A stretch of 64,000 bases of DNA. Source: Rallus limicola (Eukaryota; Chordata; Aves; Gruiformes; Rallidae). The notes under the pieces were generated by a model. The model was not told where the DNA came from, made no database searches, and saw only the letters and a list, made by a program, of their open reading frames with translations. Positions 1-12,200 of this stretch are shown here, one piece after another (the first letter of the stretch is position 1; each line of letters starts with the position of its first letter). The translations under genes and the position numbers were made by a program. The stretch lies in assembly GCA_022605955.1 (NCBI GenBank), contig JAKCOZ010000009.1, positions 62,001 to 126,000 on the forward strand, written 5' to 3'.

Positions 1-190
1 ACAAAGCCTGGGGGCCATGCCTGTCCGATGAACAGATGAACACAGATGCTCCTCAACACCGGCTGCTTTCAAAGCCCTGCTTAACGAGCTCATTAAGTAA
101 CACTTCTCCTTTGGAGCTGGCTTTTGCGTGAGGGAAAGAGAGACAATGTACCAGGAGAGAGGATGAGGCACGAAGGAAAGCCGCCGATAC

Positions 191-291
191 CTGGCTGTGA
201 GGAGCAGTGCCATCACCTCCTTGCCAACACCGTCCACATCCACCACCAGCGCCAGCTCATACTTCTTCACAGTGTTGGAGCACAGGGTGAC
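191..291 (-). CDS. HYDIN: HYDIN copy B exon 15, last exon inside the window
   Basis: 101 nt, phase 0 in and 2 out, acceptor TGTCACCAG and donor AG|GTATCG. It encodes [20 protein letters not shown] and [11 protein letters not shown], matching [19 protein letters not shown] of mammalian HYDIN. The next exon is expected left of position 1. No further exon is recognised in bases 1-190. Confidence 0.94.
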
Positions 292-3200
292 CTGGTGACA
301 GAAGAGCATCAAAGACCTTCACCACCCCCAAAAAACATCGTTCCCTGTGGTGTCCCCTGATTCTCCTGCCACGGCAAGGAGAAGGATTTTGCCCTCATCC
401 TTCTGCTGGTCCATGTGTAGAGCAGAGTCTGAGAGCAGTGAAGGTCTCCTGACAGCATCTGCTTGGTTCAATACCCTGTGTGGTTAACAGGGTGTGTGTA
501 AGCTGAATTAAAGCCTAATTAGACAACTGCTCTACTCACTACTCTATTAAAGTTAATCTTGGCTTTAATCTCACCTACAACAGCCTCAATCCCGGGGCAA
601 TGCGCTGCCTCCAACAGAGCCAGTTCAGCTTTACAGCCAGGGCCAAACGCAAAGGGCCCCAGAAGATGGGTGCAGGTCACACCTGGCAGAGCTGCTTCAG
701 CCCTCCCTGGGGATGGCTGCAGTGAATGCAGCTCCTCTGCTCACCGCGAGAGGGGAAACAAGCCCAGGAAGAAAAGCAAACTGCTTTACACAAGGGCATC
801 TCTCTCACGGCCACACGCTGTCCTCAACCTTCCTCTGCCCACGGGTAAGCCAAAGCCATGGCTCCACGCAGCGCTCACACACACACACGTGGCTTCTGCG
901 CCTGACTGTGGGGCACAGGATGCTCTGCGGATGATTCTGGAAACACACCCATGTCCCTGCACAAACACCCCGGACCAACCCAGGCAACCAAAGTGCATCT
1001 ACCTCCCTCCCATCACTAAACCTCCCCCCAGCCCCTCCCCACCAGTGAAGCTTCAGCTCCACCTGCTGAAGCACGGCCAGACGGATTCTCCCCACACCTG
1101 GATATCCATGGATCCCAGGGAGCGGACGGTCCCGCTGCAAGGCTCTATGGTAAATTCCGTCGGCCTCATGCGACCTTGAATTCCCCGTCTCCAGGGCCGA
1201 GGATCATCGTTCGACAGCCAAGCAGCACTGGTCACGCTGGGCCTTCCCGCGCCGTCCCCGGGGATGCGAAGGTGGAAAGTCATGGGCACCAAGGAGGTGT
1301 TGGTGAGGCGGCAGGACAAGGTGCGAGGGAAGCCTGGGCAAGAGACACACAGAGGGATTTATGCACCCGTTATCCCACGATTCCTGGGGTGAACAGCCCC
1401 TCACGGGAAAACTGTGCCTGGAGTTTGGCTCTGTTCAATCTGAACTCCGGCTAAGTGAGAAGCCCAGCAAGGAATTCGTTGCCATGGAAGCTCTCGGCCA
1501 GGCTGGTGATGGAGATCCCTCCTTGGCAGCTCTGATGCCCAACACCATCAGTTTTTCTCTCTCAGCTGCCCCGACACCAGCACCGGTTACGTCTCACGTA
1601 GGAGCCAGCAGCCAGACAGAGCATTTACTCCAACAATCGGATCCACAGAACTCCCCATGAACACCGCCCCCACCCCGTGGTTTGCAATATGTAAGAGCAG
1701 GTTGCCACCGAGGAGAAGCTGCAGTAAAAGAAGGGGTGGATGAAATGAGGAGCTACAGCCCGATGCCAAGCCCTCAGATGCAGTGTTGCTAGCTGGATCC
1801 TTATGGCATCTCCTGTTTCAGGACGACCAGACGGAGCACCTGAGGACTTGCAGCCCACTTGGCAGGAGCTGAGCCTGACGCCGGCTGAGAAATCAGCAGA
1901 AGCCGTGTGTCACCTTCCCTAAGGAACGTGGATGTCTGATTACTGCTCAAAGAGCTCCGACACCAGCTTTCCCTGCCGCACCAGCGGCATAGCCCCACTG
2001 GGTGGGGATGTTCTGCAGAGGCAGGAGACCAGCCCAGGAGAAGACATCTATCTGGTTTGGCTGGCCAGCTCTCAGAGGAGGAGCCATCTCCCACCACTGG
2101 CTTCCAAGCCTTATTTGAACATCAAGCAGGAGGAAACCCAACCGCAGCCATGGCAGGTCGCTCAGCCGTGCCCACCTCTAGTAGGGAGGTTCCCAAAAAG
2201 GACCAACACAGACTCCACAGTCCCAAATGAGACCGAAGGCGCCAGATGCAGACAACGGTTAGCGGCACGGCTAAAAGAAGCAAAAATCCAGTCGCTGCCT
2301 TCAGCTGCCTTATTCAAACCATCCCACCAGGTGAGATGAAGCTCCTGGTGCAGAGCCACATTCCTGCCTGCTTTCCTGGGTTATTTATTGGGAAGGAACA
2401 AAGCAGCGGCAGAGCGGTGCTGTAGGGAGGGGAGGAAGCCGCTCCCCAAAGGTAATGACTTTTCTTTAAAAGTCCACGAACAGCATGAAAACACAGAGGC
2501 AGCCCGGGCCCAGAACGCTAATGGCCCTTCCATCAACCCACAATTGATTTCCCACTTAAAACTTCAGATCATCTCAGGAAAAAGCCTTTTGGGAGGGGGA
2601 GAGGGAGAACCAGAAGCTGCATTTCAATGGAGCTCTGGATGCTCAGCCACCAGCGCTGGGTGGGGAGACACAGGGAAGGAGCCCATATCCCCTGGGACAT
2701 CAGTGCCCTGGGCAGAGCTATGGCTTGGGCATATTATGGGGTAGGTGATAACGAGGTGCCCTCCCAGCACCAATTAACATTTCACACTAAGGGTCAGGGG
2801 AATGCATGGCTCCTGTCCTCCCAGCATTTATCCAGAGCAGCTCCAGGCTGGTTGACAGCTCCATTGCCCTTCTTCCCCCTCTTCCTCCTAGCATCACCCT
2901 TCTTTCCCCACCTGCCATCCCCGGGGCCCTTCGGGGAAGGGGACCCTCGCGGCCATTCTGCTGCCAAGGCCATCAGTCCTGCCTTTAACACCCTGAAGGC
3001 TGCTGCTGCTGCAGAGCAACACACGTTCTGGCTGCTCTGAGGTTCCAAGCGCCCCGGTTTGCTGATGCACGGACCTCTCGGCCCGCAGTCCAAGCCCAGG
3101 GCGCACTCACCGAAGGAGACGTCACCGAAGTGGAGGGAAGGCACGTCGAAGTGGAACATCGGTCCGATGACACAGCCACTGTGAGGACAGACACACAAGG

Positions 3201-6200
3201 CACTGGCTGGGTTAAAGGGAACTGCAGAGCTTTCAGCTCTCCCTGCTGCTCGGGTGGGTAAGAGCCGGTGTCAGAACCACGGCGGGTTTCAGTCAGCCCC
3301 TTACACCCTTGCCCTCATCCATGGGGACAGGAGGTGGCCAGCAGCTACCAGATGTGGCTTAGGGCACCGTGTCAGGCAGGGTAGGGATGACATTGAGCCT
3401 GCTGCTACCCAGGTTGGGTGGATTGTTAACAGAGGATTTTAAAACACAGAATCACCCAGGCTGGCCCCTTGCTCAAGGGTCTCCAAAGCCCTTTTGGCCT
3501 TGCTGTGTCTTCATGAGGGACATCATGTGGGACATCCCAGACGCATCTACAGCCCATCACACGCCTGCCACAACACAAGGGAGAAGGAGCTACTGGCTCC
3601 TGGTACCCGTCCTGGGTACCAAACTGGAGCCAAGATTAAAGAGTCTCAGCTCTTAACCTAGCATCCCCACGCCAAGACCTCCCACAACACCTTTTTGTCT
3701 CTGCTTCGCCATAAAATGAGGCGGGTGGGAGAGCACTACCCAGAGATAACTCCAGACGTGCCCACCGAGCTCCTGTAACCCCTCCACTCACCTGATAGTC
3801 AAGGTCACAGGTTCAGGGGATCCATTCACATTGAACTTGAATTCTTCCCTGAACTTCCCCAGGATGGTGGAACTGAAGGAGATCTGGATGAGTTGGAGAC
3901 TGTCCGGCAAAATCTCCCCCTTGCTGGGGAGAAAGGTGAAGCAGGAGCCCAGAGCTGTAGCTGGAGGGACCAAGCTGAAGACAGCACTGATGAGTCCTTT
4001 GTTAAACAGGACCACCTGCAGCAGTGACAAGGAACAAATGGAAACACACAAGGAAATTTCCTTTGTTAGAGAAGATCCGTTTGCTTTCTAATTAAACAAT
4101 GAACACCTGCAAGGAAGAAATCAAAGGAAATACAACGGGACAAGTTCTGCCTTTGGGTTTTTTCCAGGCAAAGCGGTGATAACTCCAGAGAACCTCTGCC
4201 TTTGTCCCACTGGCACACAGCTGTGACTTGTCCTTGCAGAACCCATCACAAAACCCAGACAGGAGCATGGAAGCATCCCTCATCTCCTGAACTTTGCAGC
4301 TGCTGCTGCAAACATCCACAGGCCCAAACTCCAGGGGGAACCTGAAAGCTACTCTTTCCTTTCGCCTGTTTTTTACCTTGGTTACACCTCCTACATAGGG
4401 ATCCCACACTGAGCTGGGGTTTAGCTGCTTAGGACAGCTCTAGCTGCTTAGAACAGCACTAACAGCACCCTCTACTCAGTCCCACTGTCTCAAGTAATGA
4501 GAACAATAAATGCATGTGGAGAGAATGAATAAAGTATCAGCACTGAAAGTGCAGAGAGCGCATGAGATTTGGGAAGAAAACACCTTCACGTCTCCTTCCC
4601 TGCCAGAGCCCAGCGTTCACGGGCTCCAGTTCAAACACCAGAAGTTTGTTCCAGCTGCTACTCAGCAGCTGGAGTCCGAAGGCATCTCACATCCACGGTG
4701 CAAACAGGAGCCTCCCAGTACTTCTCTCTTTGGCCCAGCGTTGCTTTCAGGTGTCGCGGGGCTGGGGGGGGAGGGGGTGTTTGTATGACACCTCCCACCT
4801 GCTCTCAAGGCACTTGCCCAAAAGCAGAGATGAGGCTTCCTGAGCAACATACTCACCTTTCCGACCCCACCAGAAGTATCCGGACTCCGTGGAACCCCCA
4901 GGAGCTGACTAGGACATCAAATACCCCCTGCTCAAATACCTCCTGAGCTGCCAGAAATCCCACAAGGAGCCACCAGGCTCCAGCCCAAGCCCTGCTAGCT
5001 CTCACAGCTCACCTCGTAGCTGTGCGCCGCTCCAGCGAAGACCTTCCCCATGTCCAGCTGCTCAAAGCTCAGGCGCAGCCAAGGCCCTATGCCTTGCCCT
5101 TTGATGCACAGGGGCAGACTGGTCTCACGGCCTGGGGAGAGAATTCAATGTCAGTGCAGGTATTCCCTCTGATCCCGGATTTCCCAGCCTCCACTCTCCG
5201 ACTTGGGCTGGCAGGGATCAGCCCAAGATGCTCCAGGGGAAGGTACAGGACCCTTCCCTTGGGAGATATGCCTTTGGGCTGCTTTCTAATTGAGCCGTCC
5301 CTTTGCACCCACAAACAATCACAGAATCATTAAGGCTGGACAAGACCTCCAAGATCTGCTCCAACCATCCCCCTACCACCTCTATCACTCACTAAACCCT
5401 GTCTCTAAGGACCTCAGCCAACCTTTCCTTCAACACCCAAGGGACAGTGACTCCACCCCCTCCCTGGGCAGCCTGTTCCAATGCCCAACTGCTCTTTTGG
5501 AGAAGAAATTTCTCCTCATTTCTAACCTGAACCTTCCCTGGCACAACTTGCAGCCACTCCCTCTTGTCCTGTTGCTACTTATCTGTGAGAAGAGGCTGAG
5601 ACCCAGCTCCTCACAGCCTTCTTTCAGGGAGTTAGCAAGAACATCTCCCCTCAGCCTCCTCTTCTCCACGCTGAACACCCCCAGCTCCCTCAGCTGCTCC
5701 TCCTAAGATCTGCCCTCCAGCCCCTTCCCCAGCCTGGTTGCCCTGCTCGGGACACACTACAGGACCTCCGTGTCCTTCTGGGCGTGAGGGGCCCAGAACT
5801 GAACACAGTAGTCGGGGTGATGCTGAGTTTCCATGTGCTTAGATGAGCTTTGAAATCCACTCAGGGAAGGCGCAAAGCTCAGGAAAACACAACCCAAGGC
5901 AAAGATCTGCTGTTTATACTGATGCATCTCAGCACCACCTGCACCCAACATACAGCTCCACACCTGGGTGCTCCAGGGCTCGCCACCTGAACCTGTACCT
6001 GAGATGTCGCAGTAGAACGCTTGCTCATAGACTCTGGCTTCTTGAGGCTTAAAGGTCACAATACATTCAGCTGAAGAATTTGGCCAAATCTCTCCCTCCT
6101 AAAACAGAAGCAGACAGCAAGCCATTTATCTTCAAAGGCCACAGCCCTTCGTTCCAACCGCGGCCCCGTCAGCCGATATTTAGAGCACCAGGGAAGAGCA

Positions 6201-9200
6201 AAGAGCACGTGACACGGAGCAACAACATCTATAAGGGACTTTGGAAGCAGCTACGAAAACCTTTCCAAGTCCCTGACCTTTACTGGCCCCTGGGAGAGGC
6301 ATTTTGTTCAATCAGGGCTCTAACGAAGCAACCAGCCCGGCTCACGCTCTACTGAGTCCAGCAGGATCGCTTCAGAAGTGCCAGGCAGTCACAGACTCAC
6401 AGACCCTCAGGAGCTGGAAGGGACCTCGAAAGCTCATCCAGTCCCACCCCCTGCCAGAGCAGGGTCACCCAGACTAAATCCCACAGGAACGCAGCCAGGG
6501 GGGTTTGAATGTCTCCAGAGAAGGAGACTCCACGACCTCTCCGGGCAGCCTGTCCCAGGGCTCCATCACCCTCACAGTGACAAAGTTCCTCCTGACATTC
6601 ACATGAACTTCCTCTGCTCCAGCTTGCACCCGCTGCCCCTTGTCCTGTCGCTGCCATCCCTGAGAAGAGCCTGGCTCCAGCCTCCTGACTCTCACCCTTT
6701 ACATATTTATAGACATTAAGGAGGTCACCTCTCAGTCTCCTCTTCTCCAGGCCAAAGAGGCCCAGCTCCCTAAGCCTCTCCTCGTAAGGAAGGGGTTCCA
6801 CTCCATCAGCGCTGTGGCCCTGCGCTGGGCTCTTCCAAGGAGTTCTATCTCCTTCTTGAGCTGCGGGGCCCAGAACTGGACACAATCTTCCAGATGCTGT
6901 CTCACCAGGGCACGGTAGAGGGGGAGGAGAGCCTTTCTTGACCTCCTAACCACCCCCCTTCTAATACACCCCAGGATGCCATTGGCCTTCTTAGCCACCA
7001 GGGCACATTGCTTGTCATGGTCATCCTGCTGTCCCCCAGGACCCCTGGGTCCCTCTCACCTATACTGCTCCCCAACAGGCCAGTCCCCAACCTATACTGG
7101 GACCTGGGCTTGTTCTTCCCTAGAAGCCTGCGCAAACCCCACAAAGCCTTGCCCACATTACCATCCCTCCATCAGCTTCCTCACCCCTGCAAGCAGGTGT
7201 TTCCTCTAGCCACTCCTCACAAGGGTTTGATTATTTCTGCAGGGTGCTCTCAGGCACCACGGGTAATAGGTGGGAAGAGGGAAGCCACTTTTGGCCTGAA
7301 AGGTCTATCCCAGCTTTTAGGGAGCCTCTCCAGCAGATTCAGCTAGCAAGAAGTGTCTCTGCCTGAGCTAAAGGCTACAGGGGCCCATCGCCAGAGAGGA
7401 GGCTACGGGGGCCCATCACTGGAGGGGAGGCTACGGGGGCCCATCACCGGAGGGGAGGCTACGGGGGCCCATCACCGGAGGGGAGGCTAATGGAAGTCAG
7501 TGGAATTTTAGATTCTCAAAGAGGAGAAAATCTTTACTATGGTTTGACGTCCAGACAGCCCCAAGTCGGGGGAGAAGACAGACACGAGCAAAACTCTGGA
7601 GCAAAACTGATTGTTCCATAAATAACGGGATTAATGGGAATCAAAAGGGTGCTGATGCTGACAGAGACACAAGGGGAGAGATTCGGGTAGTAGCCCACTT
7701 GTAGTCAGCCCTGGGGCAAACTCCGTAACATCAATGTAGCTGTTTAGGAGAGGTGTCCACTCCAAAGTGGCTACTCTTCACATCCATACGTCACTACGGC
7801 AAGTATCAGGACTCGGTTCTGTGGGCAGATAGATTTCTGGACCTCACCTTAAGGCCCCTCAGGAGCGGGTTAAGCCCGTTCTGGTGACCTAGTCCAACTG
7901 TCACTAAGCAGGAGCCCTGGGTGACACCCCACAACCAGCTCTGCTGCACCACAGGATGCTCCGAATGCTCAGCTGATCAGGTCCCACTCTCTACAAGCTT
8001 CCTACTGCTCTGACAGGATCCCTTGGTCACATCATGCTGCTCCAAACTGCAGTGCTGTGAAACTGCAGCTCTGCACTGCTGGCTCTCAACCTTACACGGG
8101 TGATAACAAAACATCATCCCCTTCCCTAAAACAAAGCAGGTTCACCGTTTCTCATGCCAGACCAGGCACATGCTGGGAGTTGGGGCTCTGGGGGATCACA
8201 CCACGAGCTTTGGCTCGTGTCAATGGAAGAGCAAGATAACTAAGCAAGCTGCTGTACTGACGCGTGTCAGAGCTCAAAAAGCCCGCCTGAACCTGCTGGT
8301 CTCGCGCGCAGGCTCCCGGTGGCACCAGAAGGGAGGTTCAGGGCTGGTACAAGCCCAGGGGAGGTGGGACTGGTATTTCTGTGATTAAATGGGGGCTGAA
8401 TTTGCCCTCCTTCCCACAGAGGAGCGCTTCGCTCTTCAGGTCAGCATCTCAACCCACATGGTCCCACACCCTTTGTTAACCCTGTGGAAGGGGTGCCTTT
8501 ACATAGAAGGCTCCATCCCTCTGAACGCGGTCAGGACACTAAGGCAGCTCTTCATTTATAGCCCTGGGAGCAAAGCCCAGCTTTAGGCAGGCTCTCAGTG
8601 CCTGTCACAAGTCGGGAAACGCTTTTTGCCACCAGCTCTCCTGGCCTCACCAGAAAACCTCCCTGCACATCAAGCAGGGATCTGCTGAGTGACCTCATTC
8701 AGGGAGGAAGAGGAGGAGGAAGAAGAGAAAGGGAGGTTTCACGGCTGTCGCTTACCGCCGGCTCAATGCCGAAGATCCCGTCGGAGGAAAGCAGGGATTC
8801 TCCTTGCACCTTCTCGCTCTGGTCCAGGAAGGTGCAGGAGAGGAGGGAAAGGTGACCTTCACTCTTGCAATCCAGCTTGCCCTGAGGGTGACTCCTACTG
8901 CACCGTTCCTGCCTCTGCAGCCTGTGACACAGCCTGCAGCCATGGGGAGAGACAAACCAAGCAGCTCCTTTGATCTAGCAGCATGTTTGCAGGGGCTGGC
9001 GTGCGAGCGCAGGGGCGGCGGCACTCAGGGAACAACAGGGGCGGCTGGGCGAGGGGCTGGCCCCAAGCACGGCACCCCAAACGGAGCAGATCATCATGCT
9101 GCAGGTACTTTTACTCCACGCTTGTAAGCTAAGAGGGGTCTTACGCAAGCGAGCAGCCCTCAGGAGAGCAACTCAGCTCAAAGCTGCTGCCAGGACCGAT

Positions 9201-12200
9201 GGGGAATCCACCTCCATCCTCAACTGGCTTCTCCTACCACCGGGATGCTCGGGGGAGGCAGAGGAGGACCAAGGAGCCCCAGGGCAGCGCTTCACCGGGC
9301 AGGGCAGCAGCCACCTGCTCTGGGCTGCAGGTTCCCAGCATCACTGTCTTCCCTTCCCTTTCGGACCCGCAGGTGTAAAGGAACAACCACGTCCCCTCTG
9401 CTCCCCACGCTGCCTCCACCACAGGATCCCAGAGCACTTTAGGAGTGAGCTCAGGAACTGAGGCACAACAGCACCCAGGTGAAATCAGTGGCTAGGTGCA
9501 GAAATACAGAGGCTGTGAGAAAGGAAGCCTAGCATCACCCGATGAAGATGTCAGGACTGGCGCCTCTGGGCCCAAACCCTTCAGTCTGGCCCTGAACCAC
9601 CTGGTTTTTCCCTTTTCCCCTTCTCCTTGGAGCTCTGACACACTTAGTCTCTCCCTCACTTGGTAGCAGTTGCCAAAATCATCCCGGAGTTTAACGATGA
9701 CAAGCCAGAGATGGGAAGGGAGCAGAGCTGCCGAGCGGGCGCACTGCTGTCCCCCTTCAAGGCATTTCTGACCTAATTACCTTGAACTTTATTTGCTCAG
9801 AAGCCCTCACAAAGCCTCCAGTTTGCAGCAGTTTCCTGATCAGCTCCAGGGTCAGGCTAACTCCTACAGCCACCCCACTCAGAGAAGCCACACAAGGATT
9901 CCCAAATCACCCAAGCTTTGAAGTGGAATCTCCAACCCACCATCCCACCTCCTGGGCTCTCAGTGTCTCTCCGCTGCCTGAGAGAGGCCTTTCAAAGCTT
10001 CCCCAAAGACATCCTTTGAAGATCCTGCCCCATCTCTCCACACCATCAAGACAGCGGGTTCTTCCTTGCAGACCCTTCCACCTCCAATCTCTCCCCAGGC
10101 TCCAAGGAAGGGCAGAAACTCCCCGTGCTGGAAACTTGGACAGCCCAAACCCATTCAGGAGATGGCCTCATCCTCCTGGGCCAAGGAAGCACTTTACCCC
10201 ACAGCTTACTCCAAAAGGAGCCTGCCATCCTACCGAAGCTGGAGTGGAAGAAAGGGCAGCGAGTATCACAATCGTTACACTACCCGCAGCGACCTTCAGT
10301 CCTGCTACTCAGTGTGGTCCCAGGTAACGAGCGCCAACACCTTCCTCAGCTTCACAGACCCTCTGCAGTCCAGGGGGCTCTGGCTCTCAGCAGTCTGCAG
10401 CTCCCACAAACACCAGAGCTCGCGCTCAGAGGAAATCCAGGCACTGCAATCAAGCTTTCCTCCCCAAATCATCACCCTCAGCTGGAGGGGGGATGGAACT
10501 GGGATGGCAAGCGCCCAGCTCCAGTACCCTACAGCCCAGGGACACCCACCCTGATGCCATGGATGGCTGACTTGTCCTAAAAGCACCAACCCACCGCGAG
10601 GCCACACCGTAGCCTTCCCCTTGGGCAGGGTACCTAAGGAAAGGAATCTCTGAAACGAACCTTCTCTTCCGCTGATCCTTCTCCTCCTGCGTGACAAAAG
10701 CCTTCCACTGGAAGTGGGCTATGATGGCACTGCGGTTGTGGATGACCACGGATCTGCGGCTTGACAGCGTGAGGTAGGTGTTCTCAAAGGTCACAGACAT
10801 CTTGTCTAGCCCAATATTGACATCTGCAGCCGCTCCATAAAGCTTTGTGTTAATCTTTTCACCTGGAAGAAGGCAAAGCAAAGGGGAGTCTTGAGTCCTC
10901 TCACTTGCCCATGGAAGTACCAGGAACACGGCGAGCCTCGGGTCACTGAAGAAAGGGGTACAGCTTTTATTACACCTCATTCCCAGGGGAGTCCCACCTC
11001 AGCCACAGCTCGCTCAGAGGCTCCTCCAGGCCCACCACCAGTGTCAAGTCTCTCCCAGTCCCTCACTGATCCCCCAAAGATGCCTGGCGGGTGCAGGCCA
11101 AATGACTCTTATTCCTGACAGCAATAAAAGCATCTCACTGCATCGAGCCTGGCAGCCACGCACAGGCTCCAGGGGCTTTGCTAATTACTGAAGTTTCCTG
11201 TGCTGACAAAGAGACCCCAAGGGATGCAGTGACCTGGGCGGGGGGAAACCCTGTACAGAGGAATTTGAGTGCAGCACAACACATCTCCCAGACTAGAAAC
11301 ATGCTGGAGCACCTTGCTGCAAGGTCCAGTGGGCACAGAAAGCCCCACTCCCAGGCAAGCACAGCATCAGGTCCCAGCTCTTGACACCCACCCATTTATT
11401 TAAAGATAACCTCAGGGCAGGAAGGAGATCCTGGGTTCACCTCCCCAGGGAGCTGCACGTGTCCCAGGGATGCTGCCTGTCTCCGAGCCAGCACCCAGCA
11501 CCCATCCCTGCAAATCGCTTTTGCACGTCTTACCCATGGAGGAACCAGGTGCTTCCAGATTTTCCAAGCAAGCCACGAAGAGCCAGACAGAAGAGTTTTA
11601 ACATCCCACCTTCTCCTTGAGTTTCCCCCCCTCTACTTGTTTTTCAAGCGACTTATAAAGCTGACGGCGCTTCGGTGGCATCTCTTTCCCTCGTAAAAAA
11701 TTTCTACCTCTCTCCCTGCCAAATCCCAGGAGCCCCCATGTCCTGGCTGCTTTAGTCCTGGTGTTGTCAAGAGTGGGATTTAGAGGGTGGCATAGAAAAA
11801 GGGGCTGCAGCAAGACCACGGGGAAGCAGCGTATGGGGCAGAGGGGTGTAAGAGACCGTGGGCATGGGACAATGTCCATAGAGACACACCCTCCCCACCC
11901 CCAGTTACGCTTACAGGACCAAATACAGCACTGGTTTGGAATGGAGCTTCACACGCGCGTACGCACGCTGGCACAGAGATTCAAGGTTCATCCTTCCTCC
12001 ACCCAGCAGCTCCCAGGAAAACAGATTCCCAAAGCATCCTCCTTCCTGTTGAGGGGGATGCACGCTAACAACCCCTGAGCACCAGCCATTTTTCGCTGTT
12101 CTTGGAGGGAAAGCTGTGGCTATCACCCAGTGAGGGAATTGGAGTGCTTGGGACAACAGGGAATGATGCCAGATGACTGTCACAGGGGGTGTGGGGTGGT

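Noticed and set aside
4092..4409. 105-codon minus frame directly upstream of HYDIN exon 12
   Set aside because: It is intronic sequence before the exon 12 acceptor; it does not resemble HYDIN and its frame does not join the exon.
7373..7484. Regular 28-bp repeat as a CRISPR array
   Set aside because: The units are contiguous with no unique spacers, and the context is a vertebrate intron.
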